This document shows positions 1 to 5,362 of a DNA stretch of 6,011 bases, in pieces (position 1 is the first letter of the stretch; each line of letters begins with the position of its first letter). Origin of the DNA: Candidatus Methanomethylicus sp. (GTDB lineage Archaea; Thermoproteota; Methanomethylicia; Methanomethylicales; Methanomethylicaceae). The translations under genes and the position numbers were made by a program. Under the pieces are notes generated by a model that did no database searches, was not told the DNA's origin, and saw only the letters and a list, made by a program, of their open reading frames with translations. The DNA is taken from assembly GCA_028683025.1 (NCBI GenBank), contig JAJRAB010000075.1:1-6011 (forward strand), read 5' to 3'.

Positions 1-899
1 CAGGGAACCCCGAGTATGCAGGCCTCCTCCTGTACTCCTCCCGAATCAGTCAATATGAGGTCTGCCTGGCTCTCTAATCCAAGGAATGTTAAATAATCAA
101 TGGGCTCCATGAGCCTGAATCCCGGATCCAATGCAATCCCATTTTCGTTCAGGCGCTTCCTGGACCTGGGGTGGATAGGCCAGACAATAGAACGACCATA
201 TTTTTTTGAAATGGAAGTCAAACCAGTTAGAATGCGTCTCAGCCGTTCTGGGTTGTCAACGTTCTCTTGCCTGTGAAGCGTTACAAGGAAGTAATCACTG
301 AGCTGCAGCTCGTCCTTCACATCTCCCTTCCGCAGCTTCAGGTGTTGGTACAGGGCATCGACGACGGTATTTCCGGTTACGAATATTTTTTGTTCGTCTA
401 TTCCCTCTTTCAGTAGATTATCCCTGGATAAGCTAGTGGGCGCAAAAAGGTAATCAGACATGTGGTCAGCCAGAATCCGGTTGATCTCCTCAGGCATCGA
501 CATATCCCTGCTCCTGAGCCCCGCCTCAACATGGCCAACCTTGATGTGCATCTTCGAGGCTGAAAGTGCTCCAGCCAAAACGCTGTTGGTGTCGCCCTCA
601 ACAAGGATTACTGAAGGCTTCTCGTCATTGAGAATCCCTTCGATTCCCATCAGCATCTTGCCGGTCTCCTGGGCATGCGACCCTGATCCCACATTCAAGT
701 TGTACCGAGGAATGGGGAGCTGGAGCTGTTCAAAGAAAATCTTGTCCATGTTGTAAGAGTAGTGTTGCCCAGTGTGGAGCGTAAAGTAGTCCGCGGATTC
801 TTTCTCCAGCAGGCGGATGATGGGAGACATCTTGATGATCTCCGGTCGTGTCCCGAGCACAATGCAGATCTTTGGAATAGTTCGGGGAATAATTATCAC
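1..899 (-). CDS. wecB: UDP-N-acetylglucosamine 2-epimerase (non-hydrolysing), C-terminus cut by window edge
   Basis: This cytoplasmic enzyme interconverts UDP-GlcNAc and UDP-ManNAc, supplying ManNAc-type sugars for surface glycans. From the GTG at 899 there are 299 uninterrupted codons, and the final part of the usual 350-390 residue protein is off the left edge. Visible family signatures are GTRPE near residues 16-20, GQHY at 44-47, VEGDTNS at 100-106, HVEAGLRS at 123-130, MPEEINR at 135-141, TLHRQEN at 207-213, PIHPR at 241-245 and TDSGGVQEE at 284-292. These include the Asp, Glu and His positions known to matter in bacterial WecB, so it should be active. The frame stays open to a TAG just upstream and contains no ATG before the GTRPE motif. 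The start is therefore GTG 899 or TTG 920, which would add 7 residues. It is transcribed divergently from the ABC operon. The family call is firm; the in vivo direction and pathway are inferred. Confidence 0.95.
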   Translation of the reverse strand, partial: MIIIPRTIPKICIVLGTRPEIIKMSPIIRLLEKESADYFTLHTGQHYSYNMDKIFFEQLQLPIPRYNLNVGSGSHAQETGKMLMGIEGILNDEKPSVILVEGDTNSVLAGALSASKMHIKVGHVEAGLRSRDMSMPEEINRILADHMSDYLFAPTSLSRDNLLKEGIDEQKIFVTGNTVVDALYQHLKLRKGDVKDELQLSDYFLVTLHRQENVDNPERLRRILTGLTSISKKYGRSIVWPIHPRSRKRLNENGIALDPGFRLMEPIDYLTFLGLESQADLILTDSGGVQEEACILGVP

Positions 900-930
900 C
901 GTTTTGGCTTCTGTTGTCAATTCTATTCCA

Positions 931-950
931 TAATATAGGTAATAAGTCTA
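931..950 (-). promoter_or_regulatory. Possible TATA element for the epimerase gene
   Basis: Read on the minus strand, this stretch gives TTATTACCTATATTA. The CTATATTA part is centred about 35 bases upstream of the GTG at 899, so a start site roughly 25 bases downstream would leave a very short leader. The more distal TTATTA part would instead suit a leaderless TTG start at 920. No convincing Shine-Dalgarno sequence precedes either start. This is pattern matching to archaeal promoters only. Confidence 0.35.
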
Positions 951-987
951 GTTTTTTGAACGTGGGCGTATAGCTTGCCATGAGAAC

Positions 988-995
988 TTTAAAAA
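988..995 (+). promoter_or_regulatory. Probable archaeal TATA box of the ABC operon
   Basis: TTTAAAAA lies 41-48 bases before the ATG at 1036. Archaeal transcription usually starts about 25 bases past the TATA centre, which predicts a start near 1016-1018 and a leader of about 20 nt. A partial ribosome-binding motif, TGATG at 1023-1027, falls inside that leader at reasonable spacing. The placement is sensible, but the box is judged by eye. Confidence 0.5.
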
Positions 996-1009
996 GCTGA
1001 GAGCCAGCA

Positions 1010-1030
1010 TTAATCAACCATTTGATGTAA
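1010..1030 (+). promoter_or_regulatory. Imperfect inverted repeat at the predicted transcription start of the ABC operon
   Basis: TTAATCAA (1010-1017) and TTGATGTAA (1022-1030) form two inverted arms around a CCAT spacer, with one unpaired G in the right arm; the inner ATCAA/TTGAT pairing is perfect. It sits between the TATA box and the start codon and covers the predicted start site, where archaeal repressors often bind. It also overlaps the possible ribosome-binding motif, so an RNA hairpin could affect translation. A repeat this short can arise by chance. Confidence 0.25.
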
Positions 1031-1035
1031 TTCCT

Positions 1036-1980
1036 ATGCTACCATTAATCAGAACGGAGCAGTTGTCGAAGCAGTTTGGCATGTTTTGGGCAGTAAATAG
1101 ACTTACTCTTGAAGTGGGTGAGGGCGAGACATTTGGACTGCTTGGTCCAAACGGGGCAGGCAAGACCACAACCGTCAGGATGCTTTCCTGCATCATCTCT
1201 CCCTCCGAGGGATCGGCTTTGGTGGCGGGTCATGATATTACCAGGGATCGGGTGGAGGTGCGGCGCTCGGTCGGGATACTCACTGAAAATCCCAGCCTCT
1301 ATGAGAAACTGACGCCTGTCGAAAACCTAAAATTTTTTGCTCAAGCCTATGGGATAACCAACGAGTCCAAGATCAGAGCAAGGACAAGAGAGCTTTTGGA
1401 GTTCTTTGGGCTTTGGGATAGGCGCGACGACAAGGTGGCATTTTTTTCAAAGGGTATGAAGCAGAAGCTCGCCATAGCCCGGGCAATAATCCACGATCCG
1501 CCGGTGCTGTTTCTCGATGAGCCGACTGCTGGTCTTGACCCCGAGGCTGCAAAGCTCATAAGGGATATGGTAGTTGAGCTCACAAGCCGTGAGAGGCACA
1601 CAGTTATGCTCTGCACCCATAGGCTTGAGGATGCGGAAAAGGTCTGCAACAGGGTTATGATAATCAATAGGGGGGCAAGTATGGTTGTCGGCTCTCCCGA
1701 CGAACTTAGGGTCAAGATGTCAGGGAATCCGAAATTAGAAGTTAAGCTTGTTGAAGGTTCTGACAGGTTTGCAGATCGTGTAAGTTCACTTGCCGGGATA
1801 AGGGGGGTGGAACAGTTCAATGGGAAGCTGCTGATTACAGCCGATGATATTTCCAAGGCAACACCCCTCATTGTGAAGGTTTTGGTTGAGGAGGGAGGGC
1901 AGGTCCTCGGCGTTAACCTTCTACTGCCGTCGCTGGAGGATGCTTACCTCAAGCTGATCAGGGAGGGCGGAGCCAAATGA
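1036..1980 (+). CDS. ABC-2 type transporter ATP-binding protein (NatA/CcmA-like)
   Basis: This is the cytoplasmic ATPase that should power the permease encoded next to it. The 314 residues contain one nucleotide-binding domain (about 1-220) and a C-terminal extension (about 225-314) of the kind common in ABC-2 exporters. Walker A is GPNGAGKTT at 37-45, the signature loop is SKGMKQK at 138-144 in place of LSGGQ, Walker B is VLFLDEP at 157-163, the D-loop GLDP is at 166-169 and the switch histidine is H195 in CTHRLEDAE. The Q-loop position appears to carry Glu (E84, in ILTENPSLYE) rather than Gln; a similar TETP variant occurs in one branch of this family as I recall it. ATG 1036 places the domain start normally, with strand-forming IRTEQLSKQFG right after it. 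Its last bases overlap the permease start. Substrate unknown. Confidence 0.95.
   Translation: MLPLIRTEQLSKQFGMFWAVNRLTLEVGEGETFGLLGPNGAGKTTTVRMLSCIISPSEGSALVAGHDITRDRVEVRRSVGILTENPSLYEKLTPVENLKFFAQAYGITNESKIRARTRELLEFFGLWDRRDDKVAFFSKGMKQKLAIARAIIHDPPVLFLDEPTAGLDPEAAKLIRDMVVELTSRERHTVMLCTHRLEDAEKVCNRVMIINRGASMVVGSPDELRVKMSGNPKLEVKLVEGSDRFADRVSSLAGIRGVEQFNGKLLITADDISKATPLIVKVLVEEGGQVLGVNLLLPSLEDAYLKLIREGGAK
1961..1966 (+). promoter_or_regulatory. Shine-Dalgarno site for the permease gene
   Basis: GGGAGG inside the end of the ATPase gene precedes the ATG at 1977 by about ten bases and is a strong match to the 16S rRNA tail. It supports the overlapping ATG as the true start and indicates coupled translation of the two transporter genes. 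Confidence 0.65.
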
Positions 1981-2801
1981 CCCTATCAAACGCCATGCTA
2001 GTTTTCTGGAAAGACTGGAGGGAGATAAGCAGGAACATGCAGGTTCTGGGTCCTATGCTCGTTGTGCCTTTACTCTTCGCGGTAGTTTTGCCAGCGATTA
2101 TATTTCTCAGTCCTTCCCTGATGAACGTCCCCATGTCCCAGTTTGGAAACCTCGGCTCGATCTTCGAGTCCCTACCTGCCGACCTCAAGGCTCTTATTTC
2201 AACCATGACTGTTCAGCAGTCAATGATCTATGTCTTTGGGCTCTACTTTTTCGCCCCATTCTTCCTCATCATACCACTCATGGCTTCCAGCGTTCTTGCA
2301 GCTGACAGCTTTGCGGGGGAAAAGGATCGTAAAACTCTCGAGGCTCTGCTGGCAACCCCCCTAACGAATAGGGAACTGATGCTTGGGAAAATCCTAGTGT
2401 CGTTCATCCCCTCTATGTTGGTAACCCTCCTGGCCTTCACCCTTTACTGCGCCGTTGTGGACATTGCCTCCTTTGGGACTTTTGGGGGAATCCTGCTGCT
2501 CCCTAATGCGCTTTGGCTTGCGCTGATATTCGGTGTGACTCCGACGGTGGCGCTGGCTGCCATCGGAATTACAGTTATAGTCTCCAGCAGGGTGAAGGGC
2601 TTCAGGGAAGCCCAGCAACTGAGTGCCATATTGGTATTCCCAATACTGGGGCTCATATTTGCCCAAATAGGAGGAGTCGTCTTCTTTGGCCCCCTCATGC
2701 TCATCGGCTTGGTAATAGGATTCTCTGCATTGGATGTTGTGGTTTTTTGGATAGGGGTAAAGCTATTCAGGAGAGAGGAAATCCTGATGAGGAGCGTCTA
2801 A
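1977..2801 (+). CDS. ABC-2 type transporter permease (NatB-like)
   Basis: This is the integral membrane half of the ABC exporter. It has 274 residues and about six hydrophobic segments, near 24-44, 83-109, 139-163, 173-203, 215-237 and 239-263, preceded by a short cytoplasmic lead with KDWREISR at 12-19. A conserved cytoplasmic stretch after the second segment, FAGEKDRKTLEALLATPL at 112-129, is the hallmark of the NatB-like ABC-2 family and is the expected contact region with the ATPase. The start codon overlaps the ATPase stop as ATGA, so the two are almost certainly cotranscribed and act as a dimer of each. Length is normal for the compact form. Cargo cannot be inferred: relatives have been linked to ions, drugs, peptides and lipids. 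The downstream surface protein may be functionally related but seems to have its own promoter. Confidence 0.93.
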   Translation: MTLSNAMLVFWKDWREISRNMQVLGPMLVVPLLFAVVLPAIIFLSPSLMNVPMSQFGNLGSIFESLPADLKALISTMTVQQSMIYVFGLYFFAPFFLIIPLMASSVLAADSFAGEKDRKTLEALLATPLTNRELMLGKILVSFIPSMLVTLLAFTLYCAVVDIASFGTFGGILLLPNALWLALIFGVTPTVALAAIGITVIVSSRVKGFREAQQLSAILVFPILGLIFAQIGGVVFFGPLMLIGLVIGFSALDVVVFWIGVKLFRREEILMRSV

Positions 2802-2851
2802 TTTGGAATAAGAAAAAATTCATTAAGTCAATATTTGCTGCTAGTGAATTC

Positions 2852-2868
2852 ATAAATAATTTTATAAT
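2852..2868 (+). promoter_or_regulatory. Probable promoter (TATA region) of the surface protein gene
   Basis: The gap after the permease stop is strongly AT-rich and contains ATAAATAATTTTATAAT here. The TTTATAAT part (2861-2868) predicts a start near 2889-2891, leaving a leader of about 27 nt with a purine-rich ribosome-binding stretch. This suggests the surface protein gene is transcribed separately from the transporter operon, or at least boosted. The rest of the gap (2802-2916) shows no ORF or clear terminator hairpin. Confidence 0.5.
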
Positions 2869-2904
2869 GTAAAAAAATCAAATATCCTAGCCGTTAGAAT
2901 TGAG

Positions 2905-2914
2905 AAAGGAAAGG
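2905..2914 (+). promoter_or_regulatory. Ribosome-binding region before the TTG start
   Basis: AAAGGAAAGG provides two overlapping weak Shine-Dalgarno matches. The first AAAGGA suits the TTG at 2917 and the second AAGGA suits an in-frame TTG at 2923, so the two candidate starts cannot be separated. There is no in-frame ATG between the promoter and the signal peptide core, so a TTG start is the likeliest choice. Confidence 0.45.
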
Positions 2915-2916
2915 AA

Positions 2917-2994
2917 TTGATCTTGAAATTCGGGAAATTATTCATCCTGTTTGCCATCAGCCTGGCATTGATTATTCCTACTATTGCTGCAGCT
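2917..2994 (+). other. Signal peptide of the surface protein
   Basis: Residues 1-26 have a short basic N-region (K4, K7), a hydrophobic core FILFAISLALII and a small-residue cleavage zone PTIAAA. This is the classic Sec signal pattern for signal peptidase I. No lipobox cysteine or class III prepilin motif is present. Cleavage could instead fall after ATLA at 29. Confidence 0.8.
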
Positions 2995-5346
2995 ACACTT
3001 GCTGTCAGCATAAATTCAGATACCGCAAGCTTTGCGCAAGGAGAGGTTTTAAATATCACCGCGGTCGACGAGCCCTCCTCACCGATAACCATCACCGTAT
3101 ACAATGCGACCAATCATATCGTGTTTTCTAGCAGCAGCCTGACAAATTCCAATGGGTCTTTAACCATTCTGCTAAATACAACCACCTACTCGACAGGCAC
3201 CTATCGTGCTCATGTGGTGAGCGGCTTTGAGGTTACTGATGTAAACTTTTCAGTACAGGCGCCTCTACTGCAGATCGATGTAACCCCAGTCTCCCAGAGC
3301 GGTGCTGCGTATTCAGCACCGGCTTCGGTTTACTATTATTATAATGGCACAATGTTGAACTTGATGGTAAATGTTACGGCACCCAATAACCACTTCACGA
3401 TAAATGCAGATTTGAGCAGTCTCGGATTCGGTAACATTATGCTGGATCCGGCAGCAAATGCAACCTTTGCAAGAGGGTCCAATGCCAACGGTTCGGGATG
3501 GTATGCATTTATGCTGAACGAGTCAATTCCAGCCAATTTCACTTTTGTGGATGTTTATAGCATTACGTTTAACGGTTCCATTGCAGGTACGAACGCAACT
3601 AATGCAGCCGAATTTCTCGTAGTAACTAATGTGCAACCGAGTTCACTGCTTTCGTACCTTTCAGGAAGCACAACCGACTGGAGGGGGATTGAAGATTTCA
3701 CCAATATATCGGGTCTTGTTTTTGAAAGGGTTGATGGGACCTTGCCACTCTCAAAGATCGTTTTTGCAGGCTTGAATCTTTGCGATACAGTCACTGCATA
3801 TTCCCTTCTGAATTTGAGTTCATTTCTAATGATGGAATCCAACAGGGTTGCCATAGATCCTTTAGCCCTCCCTGCACTCAATGCCAGCGCGACCATCTAT
3901 TTGTATAACCTCACAGGTTTCAGCTCACCCGGGATACTTAGGGACGGGGTGCCGGCAGTGATGGTTGGTTACACCTCAGGTGATCATGTATCGGGTATAT
4001 TATGGAATGGCACTAACAAGAACCTCCAGTTCAACGTCTCAATGATGGGCAATTATGTAGCCGACGGATCGGCGCCTTTCCTAATCTCATCCACCCCAAC
4101 AAATGGGGCCTATGTGAATGCTTCCAACCTTAATTTGGCTCTGCGGGTGAACGACACAATCTCAGGAATCAACTCCAGCTGGGCAACCTACCAGCTTGAA
4201 AGCCAGAATGGGACAGCCATTATCAGTGGATCTTCAGTAAACGGATGGACGGTCAGCTTCCCAGTCTCGGGTTTGGTGGATGGCATGCACACTGGCTATG
4301 TCAAGGTAGTCGATAATGTGGGCAACATGGTTACTCTTTCAGTGTCATTCTCAACAGATACGCAAAATCCAGTCTTCACGACCACCATCCCTTCATCCAA
4401 TGGCTACACCAACTCCACCACCCCCACTTTAGGGGCAAACTATTACGACAACGTCTCGGGCGTAGTTGCTGCCAAGATATTTGTTGACGGGTTTGAGCTG
4501 GTTTCAGTAATAAGCTATTCCGCCTCGGGAATAAGTGGTGCGCCATCATGGAACCTCAGCGAGGGGAGCCACCTTGTGAGGGTTGAGGTGACAGATCTGG
4601 TTGGCCACACCAATTCAATCATGTGGAATTTCACTGTGGATCTGACTTTACCGGTCATTGTGTATTTCCATCCTGACAGGCTGATGATCGTCCCACTCAA
4701 CGATTCGATTTATGTAAATTACAATGACAACTACGGAATAAGCGCCCCCAGTGTGAAGCTGATCATTGACGGGATAGAGGTGACAAACATTTCGGATGTC
4801 TCCTCAAGGGAGGTCCTGTACTGGCCAGCCCCTCCGCTATCCAAGGGGAGCCACAATGTCAGCTTCTACTTCCGTGATTTGGCTGGAAATGAGCAGACAG
4901 CATCCTGGGTTTTTGTCGTTGACGACAGGGCACCTACCTTCGGAGGAACCCAGCCATCCAATGGAACCTCACTGACGAGCAAGCAGGTCATGGTAAGCAC
5001 CAATATCTATGACAACCTCCAGGTCAATGATTCAACCATAAATGTGAAGATCGACGGCCGGGACTACACTTCCCAGTGCAAGATATCAGAGTTCGGAGTT
5101 TCCTATTTTAGTGTCACGCTGAATACCACTTTGCAGAACGGTCAGCATATTTTGGAGATTGCAGCAGAGGATACATCAAATAATGTGGGATTCCAGTACG
5201 TTACCTTCTCAATAGTTGAGCCTACAGGTCCATCTGCAGCAATGATTCAGGATTTGATCACAGTAGCCATAATCATGATAGTTGTTGTGGTTATACTGCT
5301 GGTTGTATTCGGCCGGAGCAAGAGGAAGAGGGCAGACCTGGACTGA
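2917..5346 (+). CDS. Large secreted, membrane-anchored surface glycoprotein with tandem Ig-like repeats
   Basis: I recognise the architecture but not a named family. The 809 residues begin with a signal peptide (K4 and K7, hydrophobic core 8-20, likely cleavage after IAAA near 26). Two beta-rich regions follow (about 27-115 and 116-248), the first beginning like a macroglobulin or Ig fold (FAQGEVLNIT). A central module (249-382) and four Ig-like repeats (383-767) come next. A single helix (780-799) and the basic tail RSKRKR (800-805) anchor it with the bulk outside the cell. I count about 33 Asn-X-Ser/Thr sequons, roughly one per 23 ectodomain residues, so heavy N-glycosylation is expected. 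There are only two cysteines (C289, C721). Neighbouring sugar genes fit this. The start is TTG 2917, or TTG 2923 two codons later. Role in adhesion, surface structure or cell contact is not determinable; no enzymatic motif seen. Confidence 0.88.
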   Translation: MILKFGKLFILFAISLALIIPTIAAATLAVSINSDTASFAQGEVLNITAVDEPSSPITITVYNATNHIVFSSSSLTNSNGSLTILLNTTTYSTGTYRAHVVSGFEVTDVNFSVQAPLLQIDVTPVSQSGAAYSAPASVYYYYNGTMLNLMVNVTAPNNHFTINADLSSLGFGNIMLDPAANATFARGSNANGSGWYAFMLNESIPANFTFVDVYSITFNGSIAGTNATNAAEFLVVTNVQPSSLLSYLSGSTTDWRGIEDFTNISGLVFERVDGTLPLSKIVFAGLNLCDTVTAYSLLNLSSFLMMESNRVAIDPLALPALNASATIYLYNLTGFSSPGILRDGVPAVMVGYTSGDHVSGILWNGTNKNLQFNVSMMGNYVADGSAPFLISSTPTNGAYVNASNLNLALRVNDTISGINSSWATYQLESQNGTAIISGSSVNGWTVSFPVSGLVDGMHTGYVKVVDNVGNMVTLSVSFSTDTQNPVFTTTIPSSNGYTNSTTPTLGANYYDNVSGVVAAKIFVDGFELVSVISYSASGISGAPSWNLSEGSHLVRVEVTDLVGHTNSIMWNFTVDLTLPVIVYFHPDRLMIVPLNDSIYVNYNDNYGISAPSVKLIIDGIEVTNISDVSSREVLYWPAPPLSKGSHNVSFYFRDLAGNEQTASWVFVVDDRAPTFGGTQPSNGTSLTSKQVMVSTNIYDNLQVNDSTINVKIDGRDYTSQCKISEFGVSYFSVTLNTTLQNGQHILEIAAEDTSNNVGFQYVTFSIVEPTGPSAAMIQDLITVAIIMIVVVVILLVVFGRSKRKRADLD
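3661..4062 (+). other. Central module of the surface protein, unassigned fold
   Basis: Residues about 249-382 differ from the Ig-like repeats around them. The order is TDWRGIEDFTNIS, a stretch around KIVFAGLNLCDT, then ALPALNASATIYLYNLTGF, GILRDGVPAV and a closing FNVSMMGNYV. From memory, modules with this order (a DF-TN opening, KI-F, ALPxLNxSATIxLY, then ILRDGVP and an FNVSxFxxY end) recur in archaeal surface proteins, but I cannot name a family or confirm it here. It contains C289, one of only two cysteines in the protein. Confidence 0.45.
4063..5220 (+). repeat. Four tandem Ig-like domain repeats encoded in the surface protein
   Basis: Repeats start at D383, D481, D575 and D669 and run to about residue 768, giving lengths of 98, 94, 94 and 99 residues. 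Each opens with an acidic residue and a proline a few residues on (DGSAPFL, DTQNPVF, DLTLPVI, DDRAPTF). Three carry a P-x-NG or PSxG turn (TPTNG, IPSSNG, QPSNG). Each closes with a G-x-H strand and an acidic turn (DGMHTGYVKVVD, EGSHLVRVEVTD, KGSHNVSFYFRD, NGQHILEIAAED). Repeat 3 lacks the NG turn and repeat 4 lacks the final G-N-pattern. The copies are diverged at the DNA level, so this is an old protein repeat rather than a recent duplication. Confidence 0.85.
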
Positions 5347-5352
5347 TCCTAA

Positions 5353-5362
5353 AACAGCTGTT
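5353..5362. terminator. Small palindrome between two convergent genes, possible terminator element
   Basis: AACAGCTGTT is a perfect 10-base palindrome in the 15-base gap between the surface protein stop (5344-5346) and the glycosyltransferase stop (5362-5364). Its position suits a shared end for the two transcripts, but it is too short for a stable hairpin loop and lacks a flanking T-tract. The function is speculative. Confidence 0.2.

Noticed and set aside
460..756. A 98-codon plus-strand frame opposite the epimerase
   Set aside because: It is antisense to conserved epimerase motifs, with no domain signature or start signals.
1..899. Possible frameshift in the epimerase
   Set aside because: I translated the minus strand through the whole interval; the frame is uninterrupted and the family motifs appear in order to the window edge.
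730..1017. A 95-codon minus-strand frame beginning upstream of the epimerase
   Set aside because: It runs out of frame through the GTRPE region of the epimerase, so it is a shadow and does not represent an extra gene.
1347..1871. A 174-codon minus-strand reading frame opposite the ABC ATPase
   Set aside because: It is antisense to a gene with every ABC motif intact, is Ser/Leu-rich in the way shadow frames are, and has no recognisable domain.
1036..2801. Polysaccharide exporter of the Wzm/Wzt O-antigen type
   Set aside because: The permease carries the GEKDRKTLEALLATP stretch of NatB-like proteins and the ATPase lacks a glycan-binding C-terminal domain of Wzt type, so glycan export cannot be claimed.
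2513..2872. A 119-codon plus-strand frame overlapping the end of the permease and the following gap
   Set aside because: Most of it is an out-of-frame reading of the permease gene; there is no ribosome-binding site or family pattern.
2802..2916. Small RNA or riboswitch in the AT-rich gap
   Set aside because: I see only AT-rich promoter-like sequence and no stable paired arms or known aptamer core.
5218..5346. Archaeosortase sorting signal (PGF-CTERM or similar) at the end of the surface protein
   Set aside because: There is a transmembrane helix and basic tail, but no PGF or related tripeptide precedes the helix; a plain membrane anchor explains it.
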